Shown here: positions 20,775 through 29,111 of the stretch, piece after piece | How the letters are laid out: every line of letters begins with the position of its first letter | How positions within the stretch are numbered: the stretch's first letter is position 1 | Source of the DNA: Sphingomonas pokkalii | Lineage (GTDB): Bacteria > Pseudomonadota > Alphaproteobacteria > Sphingomonadales > Sphingomonadaceae | Assembly (NCBI RefSeq): GCF_003096275.1 | Contig: NZ_QENQ01000001.1 | Coordinates: forward strand, 4,052,009-4,116,008 | DNA: 64,000 nucleotides | Direction: 5' to 3' | Notes under the pieces: generated by a model | The model's database searches: none | What the model saw: the letters and a program-made list of their open reading frames with translations, nothing else | Told to the model about the DNA's origin: nothing | Translations under genes and position numbers: made by a program

Positions 20775-21215
20775 ATGCAGGTCGATTTCTATCATCTTAC
20801 CCAGGCGCCGCTGGACCGCGTGCTGCCGCAGATCGCCGAAAAGGTGCTGGCGGGCGGCGCACGCCTGCTGATCGTGGCGGACGATGCCGCGCTGCGCAAG
20901 CGGGTCGATCAGTTGCTGTGGACCTATGCGCCGGCGAGCTTCCTTCCGCACGGCATGGCAGGGGAGGCATGGGATGCCGACCAGCCGATCCTGATCGCCG
21001 CCGATGTCCAGGGCGCCAACGCCGCGCGCCATATCGCGCTGATCGACGGACTGTGGCGCGACGAGGCGCTCACCTTCGATCGCGCGTTCCACTTCTTCGA
21101 CGAAGACAGTATCGGCGCCGCGCGAGTCGCCTGGCGTACGCTGGGTGAGCGCGACGGGATCGATCGCCGCTATTGGCGGCAGGATGAAAACGGCCGCTGG
21201 GCGCAGGTCGCCTGA
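20775..21215 (+). CDS. holC: DNA polymerase III subunit chi
   Basis: A 146-residue cytoplasmic protein started at the ATG at 20775 with GGGAG just before it. The N-terminal VDFYHLTQAPLDRVLPQI and RLLIVADDAALRKRVDQLLWTY, followed by SFLPHG, are the signature of the chi subunit, which links the clamp loader to single-stranded-DNA-binding protein. The N-terminal extension of the open frame lies opposite lptD's 5' end and is not used. It lies directly upstream of ndk and 119 bp from the divergent lptD start. Confidence 0.94.
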   Translation: MQVDFYHLTQAPLDRVLPQIAEKVLAGGARLLIVADDAALRKRVDQLLWTYAPASFLPHGMAGEAWDADQPILIAADVQGANAARHIALIDGLWRDEALTFDRAFHFFDEDSIGAARVAWRTLGERDGIDRRYWRQDENGRWAQVA

Positions 21216-21289
21216 GCTTGCAATGAAGACGCGGCGGGACTAGGGAGCCGCGACTTCCTTTCATCACCAATTACAGGAGCCGCACGGCC

Positions 21290-21712
21290 ATGGCCGCGAC
21301 CCGGACCTTTTCGATCATCAAGCCCGATGCCACCCGCCGCAACCTGACCGGCGCCGTCACCAAGATGCTGGAAGAGGCGGGCCTGCGCGTCGTCGCCTCG
21401 AAGCGCATCCAGATGAGCCGCGAGCAGGCAGAAGGCTTCTACGGCGTCCACAAGGAGCGCCCCTTCTTCAACGACCTCGTCGAGTTCATGATTTCGGGCC
21501 CGGTCGTGGTGCAGGTGCTCGAGGGCGAGAACGCCGTGCAGCGCAACCGCGACATCATGGGCGCGACCAATCCGGCAAACGCCGAGCCTGGCACGATCCG
21601 CAAGGAACTGGCCGAATCGATCGAAGCCAATTCGGTCCACGGTTCGGACTCGGAAGAGAATGCCGCGATCGAGATCGCCTTCTTCTTCAAGCCGGAAGAA
21701 ATCGTCGGCTGA
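21290..21712 (+). CDS. ndk: Nucleoside diphosphate kinase
   Basis: A 140-residue enzyme, the normal length, that transfers the gamma phosphate of ATP to nucleoside diphosphates through a phosphohistidine. Lys11 lies in [10 protein letters not shown] and the catalytic His117 in the signature NSVHGSDS. A hairpin with a T run follows the stop, so transcription probably ends here. Confidence 0.98.
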   Translation: MAATRTFSIIKPDATRRNLTGAVTKMLEEAGLRVVASKRIQMSREQAEGFYGVHKERPFFNDLVEFMISGPVVVQVLEGENAVQRNRDIMGATNPANAEPGTIRKELAESIEANSVHGSDSEENAAIEIAFFFKPEEIVG

Positions 21713-21740
21713 TCGGCTGAGATCTTCGGTAAGGAAAAGA

Positions 21741-21770
21741 GCCGCGCTTCCCAGGGAGCGCGGCCCTTTT
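21741..21770 (+). terminator. Rho-independent terminator after ndk
   Basis: Stem of 8 bp, GCCGCGCT (21741-21748) with AGCGCGGC (21757-21764), an 8-nt loop, then CCTTTT. It lies 28 bp after the ndk stop. Confidence 0.85.
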
Positions 21771-21813
21771 CGTATCCAGCTTTCCTCTTCAGCGGAGAGG
21801 CTTGGGATCCAAC

Positions 21814-23193
21814 TCACCGCGGCAGCGTGATCGTTGCCACAAGGCCGCCGCCCTCCCGATTGGCGAGCGCGATTGCACCGCCGGCATCGTTGACGATCGC
21901 ACGGGCCAGCGCCAGGCCCAGACCGATCCCGCCGGTGCCACGATTGCGCGATTGCTCCAGCCTCGTGAAGGGGTTGAACACCGCCTTCAGCATCTCTGCC
22001 GGAATGCCGGGGCCGCGATCACATACTTCTATGGTGACGCGTTCGGTCTCGGCGATCAGCCGTACCTCCGCACCGTCGCCATATTTCACGGCATTCTCGA
22101 TCAGGTTGCGCACCGCGCGCCGCATCAGCGTCGGTCGCAGCCGCATCTTCAGCCGCGCAGGTTCCTCGAACGTCACGTCATGGTCGAGGTCGCGGAAATC
22201 CTCCACAACCGCGTCCACCAGCGCGCCCAGGTCGACATCGGTGCTCGGTTCGCTCGGTCGCCCCAGCCGCGCGAGCGACAGGATGTCGTCCAGCGTTCGG
22301 CTCATCTCGTCGATCGTGTCGACCATCCGGGCGCGATCGTCGTCATCTTCCACCGATTCGATGCGGACGCGCAGCGCCTGGAGCGGGGTCCGCAGGTCGT
22401 GTCCGATCGCACCCAGCATCCGGTCTTTTTCGTCGAGCATCGACGTTACCCGCCGTCCGAGCGCGTTATAGGCGGCGATCAGCGCCCGCACGTCGCTCGG
22501 GCCCCGCTCCCGCAGCGGCGCGGTGTCGTCACCGGGGCGGAAGGTCCGCGCCGCGTCGGTGAGCGTCCGCAGCGGCCGCGCGATCCGCCCGCCGACCAGC
22601 AGCACGGGGACGAGCACGACCACATACAGGATCAGCGTCTGCGCGGCGAGTTGCCAGATCAGGCCGAAATCGCTGCGGGGCCAGGGAGTGGCCAGCGTCA
22701 ACCAGCCCTTGCCCGGCAGTTCGACCGCGACGAGCATTTCCGCGCCCATCCGCCGCAGCCGATCGGCGCGCAACGGATCGAGCTTGGGATTCAGCAGGCG
22801 TTGCGGATCGACCGGCCGGAGCGCCGCGACGATCGTGCCGGCGCGCAGCCCGGCCTCCTCCAGGCCGCGTCGCAGGTCGCGCTCCACGTCCGAGCGGCGA
22901 TTGGGCTGGGCGGCAAAGGGATTTTCGCGGTGCAGGCGAACATGGGTGCGGGGGTCCGAAAGGAACCGCCGCTTCGCCGTGCCCGGTTGCGCCGGCGCTT
23001 CGCGTTGCAGCGCGAGCAGCCGTTCGGCCGCATCCGCCAGTCGCGTCGTCGCGGGCGCGATCACCAGCGCGAAGCGCGCCTTTTGCCGTTCGTGCAGCAG
23101 CAGGCCGAAGTTGATCGCCTGTGCCGCGAACAGCGCGGCTGCGACCAACAGGGCGATGCGGGCGATGAGGCTGGTGGGCAGGAAACGCCTCAA
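21814..23193 (-). CDS. Sensor histidine kinase (EnvZ-like)
   Basis: A 459-residue kinase with membrane segments at about residues 10-34 and 178-200 flanking a periplasmic domain, then HAMP, HisKA with the phospho-accepting His265 (AIGHDLRTPLQAL), and a HATPase domain with N box NLIENAVKYGDG, DRGPGIPAEM and GGIGLGLALAR. The H-box type (HDLRTPL) and domain order are those of EnvZ/CpxA-like kinases. It overlaps the upstream response-regulator gene by 4 bp. The signal is unknown. Confidence 0.93.
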   Translation of the reverse strand: MRRFLPTSLIARIALLVAAALFAAQAINFGLLLHERQKARFALVIAPATTRLADAAERLLALQREAPAQPGTAKRRFLSDPRTHVRLHRENPFAAQPNRRSDVERDLRRGLEEAGLRAGTIVAALRPVDPQRLLNPKLDPLRADRLRRMGAEMLVAVELPGKGWLTLATPWPRSDFGLIWQLAAQTLILYVVVLVPVLLVGGRIARPLRTLTDAARTFRPGDDTAPLRERGPSDVRALIAAYNALGRRVTSMLDEKDRMLGAIGHDLRTPLQALRVRIESVEDDDDRARMVDTIDEMSRTLDDILSLARLGRPSEPSTDVDLGALVDAVVEDFRDLDHDVTFEEPARLKMRLRPTLMRRAVRNLIENAVKYGDGAEVRLIAETERVTIEVCDRGPGIPAEMLKAVFNPFTRLEQSRNRGTGGIGLGLALARAIVNDAGGAIALANREGGGLVATITLPR

Positions 23194-23912
23194 AGCCGGG
23201 TCACCTCGGCGGCCAGCGTATAGCCGCCGCCCCAGACGGTCTTGATGATCGATGGATTCTTCGGATCGGGTTCGATCTTCTTGCGCAGTCGGCTGACCTG
23301 ATTGTCGATCGCGCGATCGAACGCCGCCGCCTCGCGTCCCTGGGTCAGGTCGAGCAGCTGGTCGCGGGTCAGCACCTGGCGCGGCCGCGTCACCAATGCC
23401 AGCAGCAGGTTGTATTCACCGGTTGAAAGCGGCACGGATACCCCTTCGCGGTCCACCAGCGTCCGTTCGCCGGTACGGAGTACCCAGCCGGCAAAGGCGA
23501 AGGAGCCGCTTTCCGGGGCGTGTTGCCGGGCGCCGCCGGCTGCCGACCAGCGCCGCAGCACCACCTTGATGCGTGCGGAGAGCTCGCGCGGGCTGAACGG
23601 CTTCACCACATAATCGTCGGCGCCCATTTCGAGGCCGACGATCCGATCGGTCTCCTCGCTGCGCGCGGTGAGCAGGATCACCGGCGTCTCGCTGGTCTCG
23701 CGAATGTGGCGGCACAGGCTCAGCCCGTCCTCGCCCGGCATCATGATATCCAGCACGACAAGGTCGATCGCATAGGCGTTCAGGCGCGCGCGCGCGCTTT
23801 CGGCATCGCCGGCCTGCGTGACGCGAAATCCCTGGCGCGTCAGATATTGCGCCAGCGGTTCGCGGATCGAGCGTTCGTCGTCGACGAGCAGCAGGTGGGG
23901 AACCTCGGACAT
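23190..23912 (-). CDS. OmpR-family response regulator
   Basis: A 240-residue regulator: receiver with acidic residues DDE at 11-13, phospho-Asp55 in VVLDIMMPGEDG and Lys in VVKPFSPREL, then a winged-helix DNA-binding domain ending in SIIKTVWGGGYTLA. Its 3' end overlaps the histidine kinase gene by 4 bp, so the two are a pair. Upstream on the same strand, after 216 bp of highly structured DNA, lies an EF-hand gene that may belong to the same regulon. Confidence 0.94.
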   Translation of the reverse strand: MSEVPHLLLVDDERSIREPLAQYLTRQGFRVTQAGDAESARARLNAYAIDLVVLDIMMPGEDGLSLCRHIRETSETPVILLTARSEETDRIVGLEMGADDYVVKPFSPRELSARIKVVLRRWSAAGGARQHAPESGSFAFAGWVLRTGERTLVDREGVSVPLSTGEYNLLLALVTRPRQVLTRDQLLDLTQGREAAAFDRAIDNQVSRLRKKIEPDPKNPSIIKTVWGGGYTLAAEVTRL

Positions 23913-23946
23913 GGCAGCAGACTAACGCTTTCGGTGGCGGGGAAAA

Positions 23947-24059
23947 GAGCCGGGCGGGAGGGAGGAGATCCGCAGGCATCGCAGTGAAGCGACAGGGGGA
24001 GCGCGCTTCCCTCCTGACGGGGACAGGAGGACGAAACCCTTGGCGCTCCCGCCCGGCTT
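23947..24059. other. Structured intergenic element (nested inverted repeats, three-way-junction-like)
   Basis: Between the EF-hand gene and the response regulator is a perfect 12-bp inverted repeat, GCCGGGCGGGAG at 23949-23960 and its complement at 24046-24057, extended by one more A-T pair and a G-T wobble. It encloses two adjacent hairpins: GAAGCG/CGCTTC (23986-23991 and 24004-24009) and CCTCCTG/CAGGAGG (24010-24016 and 24024-24030). On the minus strand the closing arm is followed by CTCTTTTCC, a weak U run. It could be a terminator/attenuator ahead of the two-component genes or a small structured RNA. No open frame with a start and Shine-Dalgarno is evident in it. Confidence 0.45.
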
Positions 24060-24128
24060 GCCCGGCCGGCGTCAGTTGCCGCTGGCTGGAGGGGGTGTCG
24101 GCGCGTCGGCGCCGTTGGCTGGGGGCAG

Positions 24129-24575
24129 TTAGCCCCGTCGACCGCCGAAGCGGCGCATCGATCGCATTCGATCGGCGGCGGCATCGCGTTCGGCAGCATC
24201 GATCCTGCCGTCGTGATTGGTGTCGATCCGATCGAACATGCGGCCGGCGCGCGCCTGCTCTTCGGCGAGAGTCAGGTCGTTGCGGGCTCGCGGCATCCGG
24301 CCGCCCATCCGGATGCCCATCGTGGATTGGAAGGCGGCGCGTTCCTCCGGCGTCACCTTGCCGTCCTGGTTGGTATCCATGGCCTTGAACCGGGCGGCGG
24401 CGTTGGCGAGCACTTCGTCGCGGGTTACGATGCCGTCCTTGTTCGTGTCGGCCATGCCCAGCAGGTCGGGGCGAGGGCCGCGGGGCGGACCTTCCTGCGG
24501 TTCGCTCTGGCGGGCCTGCGCGGGGCCGGTCAGGAGCGATGCCCCGAGCGCGGCGATGGCGAGATGTTTCAACAT
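24129..24575 (-). CDS. Exported EF-hand calcium-binding protein
   Basis: A 148-residue protein started at the ATG at 24575 behind a GGAGG. A signal peptide (LKHLAIAALGASLLTGPAQA) is followed by three EF-hand loops with the D-x-N-x-D-G-x-x-x-x-x-E pattern: DTNKDGIVTRDE, DTNQDGKVTPEE and DTNHDGRIDAAE, so calcium binding in the periplasm is likely. The C-terminus is Arg/Gly rich. It lies upstream of and in the same direction as the two-component genes; it might be a target or an accessory calcium sensor of that system (inference). Its 5' leader contains a strong hairpin just before the Shine-Dalgarno. Confidence 0.88.
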   Translation of the reverse strand: MLKHLAIAALGASLLTGPAQARQSEPQEGPPRGPRPDLLGMADTNKDGIVTRDEVLANAAARFKAMDTNQDGKVTPEERAAFQSTMGIRMGGRMPRARNDLTLAEEQARAGRMFDRIDTNHDGRIDAAERDAAADRMRSMRRFGGRRG

Positions 24576-24593
24576 GGGGAAAATCCTCCACGA

Positions 24594-24637
24594 GTGGGGC
24601 GTGCCGGGAGCGGGGGCATCCCCCCGGCACGCCCCAC
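24594..24637 (-). promoter_or_regulatory. Long hairpin in the leader of the EF-hand gene
   Basis: A perfect 15-bp stem (arms 24594-24608 and 24623-24637, core GGGGCGTGCCGGG) with a 14-nt loop lies 5-6 nt upstream of the GGAGG that serves the EF-hand gene. The loop also allows an alternative GGGGG-CAT-CCCCC hairpin that competes with the main stem. There is no T run, so it is a poor terminator for the MFS gene upstream; it could modulate translation or protect the mRNA. Confidence 0.45.
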
Positions 24638-24729
24638 CTTCTGCCGCCGGCATGTCGCGCAGGTTTGTCATGTGCGCCCGAAAATGTCGCAATTTGTCGC
24701 CGCTCCGCGAGGAGCGTGTCGCTGCCCGA

Positions 24730-25941
24730 TCAGGCTGCCGCCTTGGCGATCCGCGGAATCACCCGCCACTCGATCAGGGAGAGCGCCGCGAAGGCAAGCG
24801 CCCAGGCGATCACGAAATTGCCTGCGCGGAACCCGTGCTGCGCGCCAAAGGCCAGCGCCTGGGTCAGGATCAGCGGCCCCATGATCAGCGCGACGCTGTT
24901 CAGTGCAGCCACGCCGCCCTGCAATGCGCCCTGGCGCGACGGGTCCGTCATCCGCGAGAGCAGCGCATTCATGCTGGGGAAGGCGAGGGCCTGGAAGGCG
25001 CCGAGCGGGATGAGCAGGAACACCATCCAGGTCTCGCGCGCGAAAATATAGCCCAGGAAGGTCAGTCCGCCCGCCAGCATTCCCACCATCACGGCGCGTT
25101 CTTCCCCCCAGGCGGCGATCACCCGGCCGGTTACGAAGGTTTGCACCAGCGCCATGCACAGGCCGGATATGGCAAGCGACCAGCCGATCGTCTGTTCGTT
25201 CCAGCCAAGCGCGATCTCGCCGAAAAATGCCCAGGTCGCTGGATAGACCATGTGCGCGAGCTGCCACAGAAAGGCTGCCAGCAGCAGCGGCTTGGCGTTG
25301 CCGGCTGCGAACAGTGGCCGGAACGCGGCGAATATGTGCGCGTCGCGCAGGCGAAAGGGGCGTCGTTGCTCCGATCGCATCGTCTCCGGCAGCAGTGCCA
25401 GGATCCAGATCGCGTTGATCCCGGCCAATGCCGCGGCGGCGATGAACGGCGCGCGGGGACCGAAGGTGGCGAGCAGGCCGCCAAGTGCGGGCCCGACGAT
25501 GAAGCCAATTCCGAACGCCGCGCCCATCATGCCGAACGTGGCGCCGCGTTTGTCCGGCGGGGTCACATCCGCCAACACCGCATTCGCCGGTCCATAGACG
25601 GCGCCGGCAGCTCCCGCGATCAGGCGCCCGAGAAACAGCCATACGATCGTCGGCGCCGCGGCCATCAGCAGATAGTCGACCGCGAACGCGGCCATCGAAC
25701 ACAGCAGCACCGGCCGCCGCCCGATCGCATCCCCCAGCGTGCCGAGGACGGGGCCGGCGAAGAACTGCGCCACCGCGAAGGCGAACAGCATCCAGCCGCC
25801 GATCCGCGCCGCTTCCTCCAGTCCGACATGCGACAGGGTGACGATCAGCCGGGGCAGTACCGGCAGGATAATCCCGAAGCCGATCGAATCGATCAGTACG
25901 GCCGCCAGAACAATCGGAACGGCGCGATGGTGGAATGACAT
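24730..25941 (-). CDS. MFS transporter, TetA-like drug/H+ antiporter family
   Basis: A 403-residue inner-membrane protein with about 12 hydrophobic segments; the ATG at 25941 follows a G-rich Shine-Dalgarno and begins just before the first helix (VPIVLAAVLIDSIGFGIILP). Motif A between helices 2 and 3 is GTLGDAIGRRPVLL, and GRLIAGAAGAVYGPANAVLAD and GFIVGPALGGLLATFG (antiporter motif C) are present, matching TetA-type exporters. The substrate cannot be told from sequence; tetracycline resistance should not be assumed. It diverges from the TonB-dependent receptor gene across 334 bp. Confidence 0.9.
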   Translation of the reverse strand: MSFHHRAVPIVLAAVLIDSIGFGIILPVLPRLIVTLSHVGLEEAARIGGWMLFAFAVAQFFAGPVLGTLGDAIGRRPVLLCSMAAFAVDYLLMAAAPTIVWLFLGRLIAGAAGAVYGPANAVLADVTPPDKRGATFGMMGAAFGIGFIVGPALGGLLATFGPRAPFIAAAALAGINAIWILALLPETMRSEQRRPFRLRDAHIFAAFRPLFAAGNAKPLLLAAFLWQLAHMVYPATWAFFGEIALGWNEQTIGWSLAISGLCMALVQTFVTGRVIAAWGEERAVMVGMLAGGLTFLGYIFARETWMVFLLIPLGAFQALAFPSMNALLSRMTDPSRQGALQGGVAALNSVALIMGPLILTQALAFGAQHGFRAGNFVIAWALAFAALSLIEWRVIPRIAKAAA

Positions 25942-26275
25942 GCAGGCCCCCCGGCATAGTTGCCATGCATCGTAGCGGTGCGCGCGGAGAAGCGCCAGCG
26001 CGCCGATTGCCATAGAAACGGGGCAGTGAAACGCGGCGTGGGGAACGCCGTCTTCGAACGCGATTGACGCTACGGCACCGGCAATTCCTCAGCCGCTATC
26101 GGCCCGCTTCTTGCCGCTACTTGCCAATTTGGTTCGATTCGGGTGTGCTTTGGATGTCACATACCTATTCCAGTAGCAATTTGAAACTTTAGTTTTTCTT
26201 GACGCAGATAGAGCGAGGGCGTGTATTCGAAGGTACGGTATGGAGCGCGACAGAGGCTCCAGCCAAGGTGGAGAG
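25942..26275. other. Intergenic region between divergent MFS and TonB-receptor genes
   Basis: A 334-bp region without a credible gene; a 90-codon open frame on the minus strand overlaps the receptor's signal sequence and lacks a Shine-Dalgarno. The part from about 26100 to 26230 is clearly AT-richer than the surroundings and holds the receptor's candidate promoter. I see no terminator hairpin or convincing operator palindrome. Confidence 0.6.
26199..26227 (+). promoter_or_regulatory. Candidate sigma-70 promoter of the TonB-dependent receptor
   Basis: TTGACG (26199-26204) and TGTATT (26222-26227) are separated by 17 bp and lie 49 bp before the receptor start, in an AT-rich stretch. The -35 matches five of six consensus bases and the -10 four of six. 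Confidence 0.5.
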
Positions 26276-28996
26276 ATGTCTATGCGGCTACGCCTCATGT
26301 CGGCCTGTGCGGTGCCGGCGCTTGTGATCGCGCTTGCAGTTCCGGCCCAGGCCCAGGACACAACGGATCAACCTTCCCAGAATGAATCCAACGAAATCAT
26401 CGTGACGGCGCAGGGGCGCGCGCAGGCGCTCGCCGATGTGCCGATCGCGGTTTCCGCGGTCAGTTCCGAAGTGCTGCAACGAACGGGCGCCAACGATATC
26501 CGGGCACTGAACCAGGTCGCACCGTCGTTGCTCGTTTCGTCCACGGGCAGCGAGGCGAACGGTTCGGCCCGTATCCGCGGTATTGGTACGGTCGGCGACA
26601 ATCCCGGTCTCGAAAGCTCGGTCGCGGTCTTCATCGACGGGGTCTATCGCTCGCGTTCGGGGATCGGCCTCAACGAACTTGGCGAGATCGAGCGGATCGA
26701 AGTGCTGCGCGGGCCGCAGGGTACGCTGTTCGGCCGCAATGCCTCGGCGGGCTTGATCAACATCGTCTCCAAGATGCCGGAGCCGACCTTCTCCGCGGGT
26801 GGGGAGGTGACCTACGGCAATTACGAGACCGTTCGTGCCCAAGGCTTCGTCAACGTGCCGCTCAGCACCGTCGTGTCCGGGCGGCTCGACGGCGTCTATA
26901 TGAAGCGCGACGGCTTTTATCGCGATGTCACCAACAACCGCGATATCAACAACCGCGATCGCTATTTCCTGCGCGGCCAGCTATTGTTCGAACCGTCGAG
27001 CGATCTGCGCGTCCGGGTGATCGGAGACTATACACGGCGCAACGAACAATGCTGCGCCGCCGCCTATATGGATTATTCGAACAATCCGTTTATCGGTGAT
27101 CTGAACAGCCCCACGGCAAACAACATCGTCCGGGTGCTGCGCGATCTCGGCCAGCCGATGGCTGCGTTCAGCAATCCCTATAGCCGCAACGTCTATATCT
27201 CCAAGGGGCGGAGCTATGGCGGCATTACCGAGGATTGGGGTGGCTCGGTGCAGGTGGATTGGACGCTGGGCGGCGCGACGCTCACGTCGATCACCGGCTA
27301 TCGTAACTATTTCGCCAGCCAGGGTGCGGACACCGATTACAGCGCGATCGACATCCTGTATCGCTCGCCCAACGCGGATTCCTCACGCGCGTTCGAAACC
27401 TGGAGCCAGGAACTGCGGCTGAACGGCAATGCGTTCGACAACAAGCTGGACTGGCTGATCGGCGGCTATTTCGCCGATGAGGACCTCACGGTCGTCGATA
27501 ATCTGCGGTTCGGGACGCAATATGGCCGCTTCGCAACGTGCCGGATCGTGTCCGGCAGCGCCTTGGCGGCGCTCTATTCCCCAGGCTCCGCCGGTTGCCT
27601 TGCCGCGCGTCCAGCGGCCTTCGGGGCTGCCTCGCCGCTGATCTATGCGGCGTTCGACCGGCTGGACGGGATCAACGATCGCGGCACTACACGCGACTTC
27701 TACAAGCAGAACAGCCGCAATTGGGCGCTGTTCACCCACAATATCATCCATGTCGCCAAGGCGTTGGATCTCACCGTGGGTCTGCGCTACACCAATGAAC
27801 GCAAGCGCTTCAATGCGAGTTTCGGGAACGACAACACGGCGTGCGTTGCCAACCAGGCGTCGCTGCTGCCCCTGCGCTCGATCGCGTCGCTGACCGGCGT
27901 TGTCGACGCGATCGTCGGTCTCTCCTGCCAGGGCAATTCCACTTCAGAGATCAACGGCGTGTCGATCCGCGATACCCGAAAGGAGGATCAGTTCACCGGC
28001 ACCGCGATCCTTTCCTACAAGCCCACCGATGATCTGCTGGTCTATGGCAGCTATTCGCGGGGCTATAAGGCGGGTGGCTTCAACCTTGATCGCTCGGCCT
28101 TGAAGCTGCCGATCGCAACCTTCGCGTCGCTCGGTGGGGCGCAGGCGGTGGTCGGCAACCTGCAGTTCGCGCCGGAGACGAACGACGCCTTCGAAATCGG
28201 CCTGAAATACTCGACGCGGAAGTTCAGCCTGAATGCATCGCTGTTCCGCCAGCAGTTCAAGAATTTCCAGCTCAATACCTTCAACGGCACGGTATTCCTC
28301 GTGCAGAACATCAACGGTTGTACCACCGGCCTGGGGGGTGGCGATCGTGACCAGAACAAATTCAACACGGCGCCCAATTTCAACGCTGCAGCCGGAACGA
28401 CCGGCAGCTGCGCGGCCAGCAATGTCAGCTATGGCGTGGTTTCGCAGGGTGTCGAACTGGAAGCGACGCTGGTGCCGGTGCGCGACGTGCATATCGGCAT
28501 GGGGCTCACCTATGCCGATACCCATTATCGCGACCAGCTGGTCGGCACGGACAAGGGGGCGCCGCTGGACCAGGCGTTGCGCTTGTTGCCGGGACGCAAT
28601 CTCTCCAACGCGCCCGAAGTGGTTGCCACCGCGTCGGTCGCCTGGACGCCGCCACTGGGCAGTTCGGGCCTGAGCGGGCTTGTCTATTTCGACACGCGCC
28701 TGACCGGGGACTTCAACACCGGATCGGACCTGTTCCCGCAGAAGATCCAGGACGGCTTCAATGTCGTGAACGGCCGTATCGGCATTCGGGGCAAGGAGGA
28801 GCGCTGGGCGATCGAGCTTTGGGCGCAGAACCTGTTCAACCAGAACTTCGCGCAGGTGGTGTTCAACTCGCCCTTCCAGGAAGGCGCGACCGGCGCTCCC
28901 TTTGTCGATCCGCAATATCCGGGCGGGCGACAGCTCTTCTCGGCCTATCTCGCCGAGCCGCGCACCTATGGCCTGACAGTTCGAACCCGTTTCTGA
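26276..28996 (+). CDS. TonB-dependent outer-membrane receptor
   Basis: A 906-residue receptor. The ATG at 26276 follows GGTGGAGAG; an in-frame ATG 12 codons upstream is less likely. A signal peptide (about 1-27, ending in AQAQ) is followed by a TonB-box-like EIIVTAQGRAQ, the plug domain (about 45-160, with SVAVFIDGVYRSRSG and IEVLRGPQGTLFGRNASAG) and a large 22-strand barrel ending in the usual C-terminal aromatic residue (TYGLTVRTRF). Sequence style is that of sphingomonad receptors for carbohydrates, terpenoids or aromatic compounds rather than siderophores; the ligand is unknown. The adjacent TetR-controlled acyl-CoA operon suggests a lipid-like or terpenoid substrate (inference). A terminator follows. 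Confidence 0.93.
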   Translation: MSMRLRLMSACAVPALVIALAVPAQAQDTTDQPSQNESNEIIVTAQGRAQALADVPIAVSAVSSEVLQRTGANDIRALNQVAPSLLVSSTGSEANGSARIRGIGTVGDNPGLESSVAVFIDGVYRSRSGIGLNELGEIERIEVLRGPQGTLFGRNASAGLINIVSKMPEPTFSAGGEVTYGNYETVRAQGFVNVPLSTVVSGRLDGVYMKRDGFYRDVTNNRDINNRDRYFLRGQLLFEPSSDLRVRVIGDYTRRNEQCCAAAYMDYSNNPFIGDLNSPTANNIVRVLRDLGQPMAAFSNPYSRNVYISKGRSYGGITEDWGGSVQVDWTLGGATLTSITGYRNYFASQGADTDYSAIDILYRSPNADSSRAFETWSQELRLNGNAFDNKLDWLIGGYFADEDLTVVDNLRFGTQYGRFATCRIVSGSALAALYSPGSAGCLAARPAAFGAASPLIYAAFDRLDGINDRGTTRDFYKQNSRNWALFTHNIIHVAKALDLTVGLRYTNERKRFNASFGNDNTACVANQASLLPLRSIASLTGVVDAIVGLSCQGNSTSEINGVSIRDTRKEDQFTGTAILSYKPTDDLLVYGSYSRGYKAGGFNLDRSALKLPIATFASLGGAQAVVGNLQFAPETNDAFEIGLKYSTRKFSLNASLFRQQFKNFQLNTFNGTVFLVQNINGCTTGLGGGDRDQNKFNTAPNFNAAAGTTGSCAASNVSYGVVSQGVELEATLVPVRDVHIGMGLTYADTHYRDQLVGTDKGAPLDQALRLLPGRNLSNAPEVVATASVAWTPPLGSSGLSGLVYFDTRLTGDFNTGSDLFPQKIQDGFNVVNGRIGIRGKEERWAIELWAQNLFNQNFAQVVFNSPFQEGATGAPFVDPQYPGGRQLFSAYLAEPRTYGLTVRTRF

Positions 28997-29021
28997 AGCC
29001 TTTCCTGGGGAGGAAAGCATG

Positions 29022-29054
29022 GGGCCGGCGCGATATGCGCCGGTCCCTTTTTTT
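29022..29054 (+). terminator. Rho-independent terminator after the TonB-dependent receptor
   Basis: A long GC stem, GGGCCGGCGC (29022-29031) with GCGCCGGTCC (29037-29046), one G-T pair, 5-nt loop GATAT, followed by seven T at 29048-29054. It stands 25 bp after the stop. Confidence 0.92.
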
Positions 29055-29111
29055 CGGGGCGCGAGCGCCGGTGCGCGTGAGCGCCTGGAACGTCGATGTC
29101 CGGAAGCAATC

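Noticed and set aside
23947-24128. Cobalamin or other known riboswitch in the structured region near 24 kb
   Set aside because: The region folds well but lacks the conserved B12 box, and its neighbours are not cobalamin, SAM or thiamine genes. I leave it as an unassigned structure.
24730-25941. Tetracycline resistance determinant tetA
   Set aside because: The MFS protein is TetA-like in motifs only; there is no divergent tetR, and the neighbours do not suggest a resistance element.
26089-26361. A 90-codon minus-strand frame overlapping the TonB-receptor start
   Set aside because: No Shine-Dalgarno, no recognisable sequence, and it runs opposite the receptor's signal peptide and promoter.
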